A stretch of 64,000 nucleotides of DNA, taken from positions 181,491 through 245,490 of the forward strand of contig NZ_KE150422.1 in the NCBI RefSeq assembly GCF_000411295.1, read 5' to 3'. This document shows positions 51,524-60,095 of this stretch, one piece after another. Positions within the stretch are counted from its first letter, which is position 1; each line of letters opens with the position of its first letter. Made by a program: the position numbers and the translations under genes. The notes under the pieces were generated by a model. The model was not told the origin of the DNA. It saw nothing but the letters and a program-made list of their open reading frames with translations, and ran no database searches. The DNA comes from Paenisporosarcina sp. HGH0030. Lineage in GTDB: Bacteria > Bacillota > Bacilli > Bacillales_A > Planococcaceae.

Positions 51524-51949
51524 ATGTCGAAAAAATCAGAGAATATGTTATTGTTTATGTGGGTCGTTTCTTTAGCAGCAACAATGGGGTCCTTATTTTT
51601 CTCAGAAATAAGGCATTATGAACCGTGTGAGTTATGTTGGATTCAACGCATTTTCATGTATCCACTCGTCTTAATTCTAGGTATCGCCTACGTGCAGAAA
51701 AATGCACGCATTGCTGTAACGACTGCTACGTTCTCCATTATTGGTGGAGCGATTTCGTTATATCATTATGGTTTACAAAAAGTCAGCTTTTTATCAGAAA
51801 ACGCACCTGCCTGTGGACGTGTATCTTGCACAGGTGAATATATCAACATCTTTGGATTCATCACGATTCCATTTTTGGCGCTGACTGCGTTTATTCTTAT
51901 CGCTATTACAAGTTTCATGTTATTGAGAGCTTTAAAGGAGGAAAAGTAG
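51524..51949 (+). CDS. bdbC: Disulfide-bond oxidoreductase BdbC (DsbB family)
   Basis: A 141-residue, four-helix membrane quinone reductase that reoxidises a thiol oxidase. The first cysteine pair is in EPCELCWIQRI after helix 1 and the second in ACGRVSCTGEYI between helices 3 and 4, as in BdbC/DsbB. Helices are MWVVSLAATMGSLFF, FMYPLVLILGIAYV, TATFSIIGGAISLY and ITIPFLALTAFILIAI. It sits directly before a membrane-tethered thioredoxin (one base between the stop and the next ATG), so the two form a redox pair for exported proteins. Confidence 0.93.
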   Translation: MSKKSENMLLFMWVVSLAATMGSLFFSEIRHYEPCELCWIQRIFMYPLVLILGIAYVQKNARIAVTTATFSIIGGAISLYHYGLQKVSFLSENAPACGRVSCTGEYINIFGFITIPFLALTAFILIAITSFMLLRALKEEK

Positions 51950-51950
51950 A

Positions 51951-52421
51951 ATGAAGAAGTTATTAATTATTGGCGGAATCATCGTTGCCTTATTTGCTTT
52001 ATTGATTGTCCTGAACAATACATCAAACAAAAATAAATTAGCGGACAATCCATACGGTACCAACGACTTAAAACAAGAAACCATTGATCAACTGGACGAC
52101 GAAAACTATCAAAATATCATTCTACCTGATGACTTACAAGCAAAAGTAGAAAGCGGTGAACCTGTAACTGCTTATTTCTTCAGCCCGATTTGTGTTCATT
52201 GTAAAGCAATGACTCCTGTATTAATGCCAATCGTAGAAGATATTAACGTTGACTTAGTGCAATACAATATTTATGAATTTGAGCAAGGCTGGGAAGATTA
52301 TAAGATAAAAGCAACTCCAACTATGATTCATTTCGAGGATGGAAAAGAAGTTGCACGTATGGTCGGTAGTCAACCAAAAGAACAAATAGAAACCTTTTTC
52401 AATGAATTTGTATTAAAATAG
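51951..52421 (+). CDS. Membrane-anchored thioredoxin-like protein (BdbC partner)
   Basis: A 156-residue extracytoplasmic thioredoxin-fold protein: one N-terminal signal-anchor helix (LLIIGGIIVALFALLIVL), then the active site FFSPICVHCKAMTP (CVHC) and the cis-proline loop IKATPTMIHFEDG. The CxHC form is commoner in oxidases than the CGPC of thioredoxin. It is probably the electron donor to BdbC, as BdbD is in B. subtilis, but it is shorter than BdbD (about 220 aa), so I do not give that name. It overlaps the bdbC operon closely and ends at a terminator. Confidence 0.85.
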   Translation: MKKLLIIGGIIVALFALLIVLNNTSNKNKLADNPYGTNDLKQETIDQLDDENYQNIILPDDLQAKVESGEPVTAYFFSPICVHCKAMTPVLMPIVEDINVDLVQYNIYEFEQGWEDYKIKATPTMIHFEDGKEVARMVGSQPKEQIETFFNEFVLK

Positions 52422-52430
52422 AAGATACCG

Positions 52431-52461
52431 TAGACCATGTCCTCGTACATGGTCTCTTTTT
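52431..52461 (+). terminator. Terminator after the thioredoxin gene
   Basis: AGACCATGT/ACATGGTCT hairpin followed by CTTTTT; the AGGAGG of the next gene follows at once. Confidence 0.85.
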
Positions 52462-52474
52462 AGGAGGACTGTAA

Positions 52475-53320
52475 ATGATTAAAACATTTGAATATGAGCT
52501 GCAAACAGACAATATTACCATCGAACAACTTCTGCGCGACGATTTTCATATTGGCAAGAAAATCATGCATGAAATGCGTATGGCCAAAAGTATCGTAAAT
52601 GAAAATGGAGAACCGATGGTATGGCAACATCATTATCCAAAAGGAACAAAACTTACTTTCAATGTGAACGTGGAGCCTTCTTCTTATGTAGCGACACAAA
52701 ATTGTGAAGTCCCGATTCTTTTTGAAGATGCTCATATACTGGTCGTTTCAAAGCCTGCCGATATGGCTACACATCCAAATGAGCCTGGCCAGACAGGCAC
52801 TTGCATGAACCATGTCATGGCCTATACTAAAAAACAAGGTGGCGTTTATGCAGAGCATGTCCATCGTCTCGACCAAGGCACGAAAGGTTTAGTATTGATT
52901 GCCAAACATCCTCTTATTAAATCTATGTTGGATCGTATGCTTGAAGACAAACAAATCATTCGTGTCTACGAAGCGATAGTTGATGGCTACATGACTCAAA
53001 AAAATGGAACGATTCGCACACCGATTGGTAAGGATCGCCATGATTCAACCCGTCGAACAGTCTCTCCATCAGGTCAAACAGCTATCACTCACTTTGAAGT
53101 TGTGGGACAAGATTCTAATTTCACAAAAGTACACGTAATTTTGGAAACTGGACGCACTCATCAAATTCGTGTTCACTTGAGCTCTATCGGCCACCCCGTT
53201 ACAGGTGACAGATTATATGGTTCAAGAACAAGAGCGGACAATTATTCTTTGCAAGCGAAAAAACTACAATTTGTTCACCCGATTACGAAAGAAATGATTG
53301 TGGTCGAGGACTATAAATAA
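52475..53320 (+). CDS. yhcT: RluA family pseudouridine synthase (YhcT-like)
   Basis: A 281-residue RNA modification enzyme. The catalytic motif is HRLDQGTKGLVLIAK with the essential Asp; the second motif is TGRTHQIRVHLSSIGHPV and a third GDRLYG. The N-terminus resembles a shortened S4-like domain (TIEQLLRDDFHIGKKIM). RluA-family enzymes isomerise uridines in rRNA or tRNA; the target of YhcT is unknown. ATG 52475 follows TAGGAGG. The gene order yhcT, bdbC, yhcX agrees with the yhc region of B. subtilis. Confidence 0.92.
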   Translation: MIKTFEYELQTDNITIEQLLRDDFHIGKKIMHEMRMAKSIVNENGEPMVWQHHYPKGTKLTFNVNVEPSSYVATQNCEVPILFEDAHILVVSKPADMATHPNEPGQTGTCMNHVMAYTKKQGGVYAEHVHRLDQGTKGLVLIAKHPLIKSMLDRMLEDKQIIRVYEAIVDGYMTQKNGTIRTPIGKDRHDSTRRTVSPSGQTAITHFEVVGQDSNFTKVHVILETGRTHQIRVHLSSIGHPVTGDRLYGSRTRADNYSLQAKKLQFVHPITKEMIVVEDYK

Positions 53321-53405
53321 CTCACCTTTCGCAGTTTCAAGAAAGTAACCGAATGAAACAACTGTATAGACTAAGAATGCGAAAGCCAAAATAAATAAGT
53401 AAAAA

Positions 53406-53450
53406 CAAAAGAGATTCCTAAGTCATCAATGACTCATGGAATCTCTTTTT
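53406..53450. terminator. Terminator after yhcT
   Basis: AAAAGAGATTCC-AGTCA/TGACT-GGAATCTCTTTTT, with T runs on both strands. Confidence 0.9.
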
Positions 53451-53504
53451 GTATTGGCTTTATTATAGAATGCTGTAGAGATTAAATAACAAATAAAGAA
53501 GAGC

Positions 53505-53557
53505 ATTTGCGGCTAGCGCATATGAACGATAATAACATTATCGTTTAGCAGAGCCTT
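53505..53557. repeat. Right-end fragment of the MITE-like element
   Basis: Reads TTTGCGGCTAGCGCATATG and ends in CAGAGCC, matching with changes the right end of the full element at 13018-13067 (TGCGGCTAGCGCAAATG ... GAGCC). No left end is seen. Confidence 0.6.
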
Positions 53558-53561
53558 TGTA

Positions 53562-54398
53562 TTAGAAATTAAAAGAAAAATTATCTGGATCTGCCCCAGT
53601 GCGTTCGTTCAAATTCAATGAATCAATATTTTTCATATCTTCAAATGACAACTCAAAATCAAACACATCGGCATTGGCTGCAATGCGTTCTGGTGTTACC
53701 GATTTCGGAATCACTAGCAGGTCATGTTGCAAATGCCAACGGATGATGATTTGAGCTGACGTCTTTCCATATTTATTCCCCATTCTTACAAGTGATGGCT
53801 CGTCCAGCAGACCGCCACGTGCCAATGGGGACCAGGAAGTCACAGCGATTTGGTTGTCTGCACAAAACGTTCTTAGGTCATACTGAGTAAGACGTGGACT
53901 TAACTCGATTTGATTAACCATTGGTTTGACATTTGCTTTCGCAAAAATTTCTTCTAAGTGATGCTGATGGTGATTGGATACACCTGTCGCACGAATCAAT
54001 TTTTCATCATACAGACGTTCAATCGCACGATATGTGTCTACGAACGTTTCTTTAACCGGCCAGTGTGTTAAATACAGATCCAAATAGTCGAAACCCAATT
54101 TTTCAAGCGACGCTTCAAAAGCACGCAATGTCTGATCATACCCTTGATCGGCGTTCCACACTTTGGTTGTAACAAAAACATCTTCACGTTTTAAACCAGC
54201 TGCCCGAACCGATTCGCCGACCTCTTTTTCATTGGCATATAAAGAAGCAGTATCGATTGCACGATAACCTACTTGAAGAGCCGTAGTCATCGCCTTTACT
54301 GCTTCTTCGGGATTTGTCATTTTATAAACGCCTAGACCCAGGCGTGGAATCTCAATGCCGTTATGTAATGTTTTGGTGGATTGTATTGTTAAAGTCAT
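53562..54398 (-). CDS. Aldo/keto reductase (YvgN-like)
   Basis: A 278-residue (alpha/beta)8 NADPH-dependent reductase. The catalytic tetrad is visible: Asp and Tyr in AIDTASLYANE, Lys in VTTKVWN and His in LTHWPV; NADPH contacts are in VIPKSVTPERIAAN. Members such as B. subtilis YvgN/YtbE reduce methylglyoxal and other aldehydes. ATG 54398 lies 9 bases behind AAAGG; four upstream in-frame ATGs have no suitable site and would add an atypical extension. Monocistronic. Confidence 0.92.
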   Translation of the reverse strand: MTLTIQSTKTLHNGIEIPRLGLGVYKMTNPEEAVKAMTTALQVGYRAIDTASLYANEKEVGESVRAAGLKREDVFVTTKVWNADQGYDQTLRAFEASLEKLGFDYLDLYLTHWPVKETFVDTYRAIERLYDEKLIRATGVSNHHQHHLEEIFAKANVKPMVNQIELSPRLTQYDLRTFCADNQIAVTSWSPLARGGLLDEPSLVRMGNKYGKTSAQIIIRWHLQHDLLVIPKSVTPERIAANADVFDFELSFEDMKNIDSLNLNERTGADPDNFSFNF

Positions 54399-54572
54399 GT
54401 TCTTCATCCTTTCCATTCCTTGTTCTTTCTTCATACATCTATTGTACAAATTGAATCTAAATTTTACGAGTGAGATGATTTATTCATCAAAAACTATTGC
54501 ATATTCCCCTAAAAGCGAATAATATATGAAATGTTGGTTATTTCGTTCGTCTTTTTTGAAAGGAGACACACT

Positions 54573-55877
54573 ATGTTTCGCTTAAATGAGCATAATACTA
54601 ATGTAAAAACTGAAATCCTCGCAGGTATGACGACATTTCTGACGATGGTTTATATCGTAATTGTCAATCCGGTCATCTTGGCAGATGCTGGCGTACCTTT
54701 TGATCAAGTCTTTCTAGCAACTATTATTTCAGCAGTTATAGGTACTTTATGGATGGGGTTATTTGCAAACTATCCTATCGCCATTGCACCAGGTATGGGT
54801 TTAAATGCATTTTTCACTTACACCGTCGTTATTTCATCCAATGGAGAAATTAATTACATCACTGCATTTTCAGCAGTATTTATTGCCGGACTATTATTTA
54901 TCATTTTATCTTTAACACCTTTACGTAAAAAATTAATCGAAATTATCCCTGAAAATTTAAAACATGGTATTACCGCTGGTATCGGCTTGTTTATCGCTTT
55001 TATCGGTCTGCGACTATCTCATTTGGTTGAAGCTCATCCCCAAAACTTGGTGAAGCTTGGCGATTTAACAAGTGCACCAGTATTGCTGACATTGTTCGGA
55101 TTGATAATCACATTGATTTTGATGGTGATGAATGTTTACGGAGCTTTATTCTATGGAATGATTGTTACCGGAATTGTTGCTTTCTTCACAGGCCAACTGA
55201 AGTTTGAAGAAACATTGATGAAACTGCCGTCTTTACCAGAAGGCATCATTGTATGGAACCCAGCTGTTGCTTTTATGGATGTCTTCCATTATGGCATGTT
55301 CGGCATCGTTATTTCTTTCTTACTCGTTACTTTATTTGATACTACAGGAACGATGATTGGTGTTGCAAAACAAGCTGGGCTAATGAAAGGCAATAAAATG
55401 CCACGTGCAAGACAGGCTTTACTTGCAGATTCAGTAGCGACAACAGTCGGAGCTATGTTCGGTACAAGCCCAACATCTGCATACATCGAGTCGTCTTCAG
55501 GTGTAGCTGTTGGTGGTCGTACAGGTTTAACATCTGTTACTGTCGCTGTTTTATTCATCATTGCCGCTTTCTTTGGACCACTCGTTTCTTCGCTATCAAG
55601 TGTAGCTGCCATTACTGCACCAGCTTTGATTATTGTCGGTAGTTTGATGATCAGTGCAGTGAAGCATATCGATTGGGATTCTTTCGACGAGGCCTTCCCT
55701 GCTTTCATAATTATTTTAACAATGCCACTGACATCAAGTATTGCCACAGGTATTGAACTAGGATTCATCCTTTATCCATTATTAAAAATCTTTAAAGGCC
55801 AGGCACGAAAAGTACATCCGTTACTATATATCTTCGCTGCTCTGTTCCTGTATCAGTTACTATTCTTGCCTCATTAA
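54573..55877 (+). CDS. NCS2 family purine permease (PbuG/PbuO-type)
   Basis: A 434-residue transporter with about 13 helices. It shows the AzgA-like signatures LAGMTTFLTMVYIVIVNP at the N-terminus, GMGLNAFFTYTVV, GITAGIGLFIAFIGL, TLFDTTGTMIGVAKQAG and SPTSAYIESSSGVAVGGRTG. These mark the guanine/hypoxanthine/adenine branch of NCS2. ATG 54573 follows GAAAGGAG. No purine riboswitch can be seen in the 120 bases upstream, unlike B. subtilis pbuG. It ends at a terminator. Confidence 0.92.
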   Translation: MFRLNEHNTNVKTEILAGMTTFLTMVYIVIVNPVILADAGVPFDQVFLATIISAVIGTLWMGLFANYPIAIAPGMGLNAFFTYTVVISSNGEINYITAFSAVFIAGLLFIILSLTPLRKKLIEIIPENLKHGITAGIGLFIAFIGLRLSHLVEAHPQNLVKLGDLTSAPVLLTLFGLIITLILMVMNVYGALFYGMIVTGIVAFFTGQLKFEETLMKLPSLPEGIIVWNPAVAFMDVFHYGMFGIVISFLLVTLFDTTGTMIGVAKQAGLMKGNKMPRARQALLADSVATTVGAMFGTSPTSAYIESSSGVAVGGRTGLTSVTVAVLFIIAAFFGPLVSSLSSVAAITAPALIIVGSLMISAVKHIDWDSFDEAFPAFIIILTMPLTSSIATGIELGFILYPLLKIFKGQARKVHPLLYIFAALFLYQLLFLPH

Positions 55878-55879
55878 TA

Positions 55880-55916
55880 TAAAAACGACTGGAGCCTTTT
55901 GACTTCAGTCGTTTTT
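55880..55916. terminator. Bidirectional terminator after the purine permease gene
   Basis: AAAACGACTG/CAGTCGTTTT hairpin followed by T residues; it also covers the end of the small gene on the other strand. Confidence 0.88.
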
Positions 55917-56087
55917 TCGTTTATGAATCGGTTCAGCTTCATCCGATTGTGCAGGATCGGAAACTCGATGATCTTTTTTCAATTCATGTTCATCACGCAT
56001 TTTTTCCATTTGACGGCCAAGCTGTTTCATCTCTTCCATCGATGAAGCCATTGAACCATTCTCAGGATCTCGTTCTTTTTTCGACAT
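55905..56087 (-). CDS. 60-residue hydrophilic protein, unrecognised
   Basis: Starts at ATG 56087 behind AAAGGAGC. The product is highly charged and helical (SSMEEMKQLGRQMEKMRDEH, then ELKKDHRVSDPAQSDE), with Lys/Glu runs and no hydrophobic core, so it is probably small and disordered or a short coiled coil. Its stop codon lies inside the terminator shared with the purine permease. I recognise no family. The good ribosome site and independent location support it as a real gene. Confidence 0.6.
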   Translation of the reverse strand: MSKKERDPENGSMASSMEEMKQLGRQMEKMRDEHELKKDHRVSDPAQSDEAEPIHKRKND

Positions 56088-56253
56088 GTTCGCTCAGCTC
56101 CTTTTTGCTATCGTATAAGAACCTTACAGAGAAAGCAACATTTGCATTGAACGAATTTCGCCATAATTGTATCGAGGAGAATATTTCTTTTTGAAATGAA
56201 GTAAGCTATACTTAGGTATGATATTGTAATACTCTCAAAAGGAGGCAACAAAA

Positions 56254-56352
56254 ATGAGCTTACTACTTATTCTTGGTGTTACTGTTGCATTCCTTGCTGC
56301 GATCTTCACGGCAGGGTACGATGACAAACCAGGTGCATCTGAAAAGAAATAA
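56254..56352 (+). CDS. 32-residue membrane peptide
   Basis: ATG 56254 follows a perfect AGGAGG and encodes one hydrophobic helix (SLLLILGVTVAFLAAIFTA) plus a charged tail (GYDDKPGASEKK). It is followed by its own terminator. The form resembles small Bacillales single-span peptides of unknown function. I do not recognise a family. Confidence 0.65.
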   Translation: MSLLLILGVTVAFLAAIFTAGYDDKPGASEKK

Positions 56353-56358
56353 TCATGT

Positions 56359-56395
56359 AAAACGGGATTGCTATAATTAGCAATCCCGTTTTTTT
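56359..56395. terminator. Terminator between the membrane peptide and trmL
   Basis: Perfect AAAACGGGATTGC/GCAATCCCGTTTT stem with a 7-base loop and T runs either way. Confidence 0.93.
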
Positions 56396-56867
56396 AATCT
56401 AAATTCGGATAATCTTGTTGACGCAGTGCTTCATAAATTAAAATAGCAGCTGTATTAGACAAATTTAATGAGCGTACATTATCATTCATAGGAATACGTA
56501 GGCAACGGTCTTGATTCGCATCAATCAATTCACGAGGCAAACCAGACGTTTCTTTTCCGAAGACGAAAAAGAAATCTTTCTCAATCTCGCTATAGTTATA
56601 CGTAGTATGTGGTTTAGACCCATGCTTCGTAAGGAAGAAAAACTCCCCTTCCGGATATTTAGCAAACAACTCTTCTAAAGCGTCATAGTAGTGAATATCA
56701 ACATGCTCCCAGTAATCGAGCCCTGCACGTTTTAGCATTTTATCGTCGGTTGAAAACCCTAATGGTCGTATTAAATGTAATTTCGTATCCGTCCCTGCAC
56801 ACGTACGTGCAATGTTACCTGTATTTGCTGGGATAAGTGGTTGATAAAGTACCACATGTATAGCCAT
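56394..56867 (-). CDS. trmL: tRNA (cytidine/uridine-34 2'-O)-methyltransferase TrmL
   Basis: A 157-residue SPOUT methyltransferase. Conserved motifs: N-terminal YQPLIPANTGNIARTCAGT, FVFGKETSGLPRELI, and the trefoil-knot ending IPMNDNVRSLNLSNTAAILI, all diagnostic of TrmL/CspR/YibK. It methylates the ribose of the wobble base in tRNA-Leu isoacceptors using S-adenosylmethionine. ATG 56867 is chosen because family members begin at this point; upstream codons overlap the queG end. It follows queG closely, and both modify tRNA anticodon wobble positions. Confidence 0.95.
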   Translation of the reverse strand: MAIHVVLYQPLIPANTGNIARTCAGTDTKLHLIRPLGFSTDDKMLKRAGLDYWEHVDIHYYDALEELFAKYPEGEFFFLTKHGSKPHTTYNYSEIEKDFFFVFGKETSGLPRELIDANQDRCLRIPMNDNVRSLNLSNTAAILIYEALRQQDYPNLD

Positions 56868-56880
56868 TTCCGTCACTTCC

Positions 56881-58017
56881 TCAATGTATGGTTTCAAAGG
56901 ATATCCCTTTGAGAATTTCTTCAATCACTTCTGGATCTTTCTCTACTGTTAAAGCTTTTTGCAAAGCTTCCATTCCTTCAGATGTACCAATCTTACCTAT
57001 GGCCCATGCAGCTGTGCCACGAATCACCGGTCGTTCATCAGATTGGAGTAAGTCAATCAAATCCGGAATGGCACTATCTTCTTTAAAATGTGCCAGTGCT
57101 AAAATGGCATTCCTTTGGATGGGTTTCTTCCCTCTCCAGGAACCGGACACATGGCCGAATTTAGTTTTGAATTCCTTGTTGCTCATTTTCAACAGTGGTA
57201 ATAGCAACGGCTTTGCAATTTCAGGGTCAGGCTGAAAATCAATTTGATGCATATTGAATTTACCTTTGTTTTTCGGACAAACCGTTTGGCACGTATCGCA
57301 TCCATAGATGCGGTTTCCGATTTTGGTTCGGAACTCATCTGGCAAAAATGTTTTGGTCTGAGTCAAAAAAGCAATACATCGTTGCGCATTGAGCTGACCA
57401 CCTTCAATCAAGGCACCAGTCGGACAAACGTCCAAACACAAGCGACAATCACCACATTCATCTTCCATTGGTGTATCAGGTGCGAAGGGTATGTTCGTAA
57501 TAACTTCACCTAAATAAACATACGATCCAAATTCCGGCGTAATAACCGAACAATTTTTAGCGCTCCATCCGATTCCCGCACGTTCGGCAACAGCCCGATC
57601 TGACAACTCTCCTGTGTCCACCATAGAGCGTGTTTTAGCGTCTTTAATATGTTCTGCTATAAACAGCTCCAATTTAGATAAACGGTCCCTTAACACTGTA
57701 TGATAGTCCATTCCCCAAGAGGCTCTGGCGAAAATCCCCCTTCGCTCGCCTTTCTTCCCTTGTGGTGCATTTTCCATGCGTGATGGATAGGCAATAGCGA
57801 TGGAAATAATACTCTCTGCTTCGTCCAATAAAAGCGATGGAACTGTTCTTTTTTCAATGTCAGGCTCTTCAAAGCCTGACTGGTAGCCCAGTTCCTGTTG
57901 GCGTTTCAATCGATTCTTCAACTCACGAAAAGGATCGGAAGAAGCAAAGCCGATTTTATCGATGCCAATGGAATGTGCATAAGTTATTAGTTCTTGTTGA
58001 AATTGATTGACATTCAT
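56881..58017 (-). CDS. queG: Epoxyqueuosine reductase QueG
   Basis: A 378-residue cobalamin-dependent iron-sulfur enzyme carrying out the last step of queuosine synthesis in tRNA. Two [4Fe-4S] motifs are visible: CGDCRLCLDVCPTGAL and CDTCQTVCPKN. The N-terminal domain has IDKIGFASSDPF and the DTGELSDRAVAERAGIGW motif with the catalytic Asp. C-terminal HEAT-like repeats (ALAHFKEDSAIPDLIDLL, TAAWAIGKIGTSEGME) bind tRNA. ATG 58017 follows AAGGAGGG. The upstream in-frame extension is unrelated. Confidence 0.95.
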   Translation of the reverse strand: MNVNQFQQELITYAHSIGIDKIGFASSDPFRELKNRLKRQQELGYQSGFEEPDIEKRTVPSLLLDEAESIISIAIAYPSRMENAPQGKKGERRGIFARASWGMDYHTVLRDRLSKLELFIAEHIKDAKTRSMVDTGELSDRAVAERAGIGWSAKNCSVITPEFGSYVYLGEVITNIPFAPDTPMEDECGDCRLCLDVCPTGALIEGGQLNAQRCIAFLTQTKTFLPDEFRTKIGNRIYGCDTCQTVCPKNKGKFNMHQIDFQPDPEIAKPLLLPLLKMSNKEFKTKFGHVSGSWRGKKPIQRNAILALAHFKEDSAIPDLIDLLQSDERPVIRGTAAWAIGKIGTSEGMEALQKALTVEKDPEVIEEILKGISFETIH

Positions 58018-58071
58018 AAAACTTCTCCCTCCTTGTGATAAACTATTGAAAAACGAATTGTAGGTGAAAGC

Positions 58072-58773
58072 ATGAAAGCTTCTATGAAATCGTCCATTTT
58101 TCAAATCGACGAATTTATTAAAATAGGCATTAATCATTATACCAAATTTGTCATCTCAGAATCGCCTCAAATGTTAAAAGGACGCATGCAATTATTTCAA
58201 GAACACTTATTTTTTGACTTACAAGATAAAGAATTGACTGATTATGAAGGAATTAAAGAATGGCGGGCTCTTTGGAAAAAGTTTGGAGCCGATCCTGGTC
58301 GTTATCGCCCCGCCATGGAGGCCATGATGCGTCGAATTCGAAATCAAAACTATTTACAGCCTTTAAACAGTGGTGTGGATTTAAATAACTTCTTTTCCTT
58401 GCAATACGAAATCCCTGTTGGTCTTTATGATTTATCTCATGTAGAAAGTGATATTCACATAGAACTAGGAGTATCTGACACTACATATACCGGAATCAAT
58501 GGACGTGAAAATAATTTACAGGGCATCCTTACCATCCAAGATACGATAGGTCCATTTGGCAGTCCTTTTGTCGATTCACTCCGCACCGCTGTCAGTGAAC
58601 AAACCGTTGACGCTTTACAAGTTTTCTTTTTAAAGCCGTCCATGTCAATTGAGGCTGCAGAGCAGCTAGTTACTGCGGCTGGGAAAATGTTTACACAAGT
58701 TAACGGAGGAAATTTTTCATCCGTAATTTTATCTAAAGAGCAGGTTCAGGCTAACTTTCCAACTATATCATGA
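58072..58773 (+). CDS. B3/B4 domain protein
   Basis: A 233-residue protein with the B3/B4 fold otherwise found in phenylalanyl-tRNA synthetase beta chains and in stand-alone tRNA-editing-like proteins. Typical segments are EWRALWKKFGADPGRYRPAM, SGVDLNNFFSLQYEIPVGLYD and DTIGPFGSPFVDSLRTAV. Stand-alone members are thought to bind tRNA or an amino acid; no activity is firmly assigned. ATG 58072 follows AGGTGA. It is divergent from queG, with overlapping promoter regions, and ends at a terminator. Confidence 0.85.
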   Translation: MKASMKSSIFQIDEFIKIGINHYTKFVISESPQMLKGRMQLFQEHLFFDLQDKELTDYEGIKEWRALWKKFGADPGRYRPAMEAMMRRIRNQNYLQPLNSGVDLNNFFSLQYEIPVGLYDLSHVESDIHIELGVSDTTYTGINGRENNLQGILTIQDTIGPFGSPFVDSLRTAVSEQTVDALQVFFLKPSMSIEAAEQLVTAAGKMFTQVNGGNFSSVILSKEQVQANFPTIS

Positions 58774-58775
58774 TT

Positions 58776-58816
58776 GCATAGAAAAACCGCTTCAATCGAA
58801 GCGGTTTTTTCTATGC
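58776..58816. terminator. Terminator after the B3/B4 gene
   Basis: GCATAG...ACCGCTTC/GAAGCGGT...CTATGC, an 18-base near-perfect stem with A and T tracts inside. Confidence 0.92.
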
Positions 58817-58845
58817 GCTATTGTTCTGTTCCCTAATGATCGTTT

Positions 58846-58923
58846 CTAAACCAGCATACGTTGATCTAAAAGTTGGAATGTCTCTTTCTTGTAATAAACA
58901 ACGGCTAATTTTACATTTGTCAT
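58846..58923 (-). pseudogene. N-terminal remnant of a WrbA-type quinone oxidoreductase
   Basis: ATG 58923 has a strong AAAGGAG site and opens with MTNVKLAVVYY, the classical beginning of NAD(P)H:quinone oxidoreductase WrbA. Similarity ends after eleven residues, where the flavin loop (SSTGTN) should begin; the reading continues as KKETFQLLDQRMLV and stops after 25 codons. It looks like the retained start of a deleted gene, although translation of a short peptide remains possible. Confidence 0.6.
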
Positions 58924-59020
58924 TGCTATCATCTCCTTTAGAGTATCCAAAATAATGATCACATTATTCTGGATTCCCTTATGAAAATGTTTTATTCCTA
59001 TTTTTGAATATCGCATGATT

Positions 59021-59317
59021 TTAAGACATAATGCTCATGCCAATCCAAAAAATGTGAAATAAGAAAACACTTAGATAACAGGCATTGGCAAAACTCAATA
59101 TGTATTTAAAGCTTTTACCAAACTGTTGGAATGGATATTTTAAAATAAATACTGCAAAAAGGGTGCTTAAAAACAGTTTAATAATGAGAATAATAAACGG
59201 GTCTAACTTTATTAATAGTGGATTAGCTTCGGAGATAATCAACATTGTGATTCCGACATATGTGGCAATTCCATCCAAACTATTTAATACAACTAACAGC
59301 CAAGCCCAGCCAACCAT
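59021..59317 (-). CDS. DUF5658-like membrane protein
   Basis: A 98-residue membrane protein with three helices (WAWLLVVLNSLDGIATYVGI, DPFIILIIKLFLSTLFAVFI, YLSVFLFHIFWIGMSI). The LNSLDGIATYVG motif and EANPLL resemble the DUF5658 family, small membrane proteins of unknown function. ATG 59317 is preferred over ATG 59359 because AAAGGTGAT precedes it. It is divergent from a broken membrane-protein gene. The call is tentative. Confidence 0.65.
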   Translation of the reverse strand: MVGWAWLLVVLNSLDGIATYVGITMLIISEANPLLIKLDPFIILIIKLFLSTLFAVFILKYPFQQFGKSFKYILSFANACYLSVFLFHIFWIGMSIMS

Positions 59318-59382
59318 TTTATCACCTTTATCTTTATTTGATATATTCAATGTGGTCAAGTGAATAACGACTTAATCATATC

Positions 59383-59865
59383 TTGATATATCTCCTTTAC
59401 CAGAAATTCGTCTATTTAATAAAGGCATTTGGAATGCCGATTGTAATCTCGGTAATCCTTTATACGCTTGACGATATTTGGTTAGAAGGATTGACGATAA
59501 ATAACTTTATTTTTTCAGCCTGTCTGGGTATCAGCTTAGCTCATTCCTTATACAAGACCCATTCAATCTTGGCAAATTCAGGATTGCACGGTGGATAAAA
59601 TATTGCATATGGACTGTTTTATGGAGTATCTGGGAACGTCGGGGATGGAATCATTCAATTTAAAGCAGTGGAGTCCAATTTTTTCTTATCTCCATGGCTT
59701 TCATCTTTATTCGTACTTGTGTTATTTCTGATTGTATTCTTGGGCAGAACTTGGTTTGTTCAGCCTTCCTTTACAGAAGAGTTATTTACAACCCAAACCG
59801 AATTCAAGGAAAGTCAAAATCCAATAACTCTTTTAAACAAGATATGCGTTTGTAATTCAAATTAA
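59383..59865 (+). pseudogene. Membrane-protein gene broken by one in-frame stop
   Basis: Two open segments in the same frame, 59383-59595 and 59599-59865, are separated only by TAA at 59596. Joined, they give about 160 residues with helices VISVILYTLDDIWLEGL, NFIFSACLGISLAHSL, AYGLFYGVSGNVGDGI and WLSSLFVLVLFLIVFL. The composition stays protein-like across the stop. No ribosome site precedes TTG 59383. I do not recognise the family. Recent inactivation is likely; a sequence error is the alternative. Confidence 0.55.
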
Positions 59866-59985
59866 TAAACTTAGACCCTTCGGTTCGCTCCATTGGAATA
59901 TTTTTCAACGTTTATGAAGTGAAATAAAGCTAATACTCAATAGTGCGGGGCTTGGGTTGATAAGCCATGTTATATTTCTCGCATA

Positions 59986-60019
59986 AAACGCTTAAGCATT
60001 TTGCTTAGGCGTTTTTTTT
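59986..60019 (+). terminator. Terminator at 59986
   Basis: ACGC-TTAAGC/GCTTA-GCGT hairpin of ten pairs followed by eight T residues. The transcript it ends is unclear; the broken membrane gene lies 120 bases upstream. Confidence 0.85.
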
Positions 60020-60095
60020 GTAACTAATCAATATGATGGATTTGAATAAACTGGAGCTTTCAGAACATCCTAACAGGAAATGGAGGTGAGTTTCT

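Noticed and set aside
54450..54572. Purine riboswitch before the NCS2 permease gene
   Set aside because: None of the conserved junction segments is present and the leader is too short.
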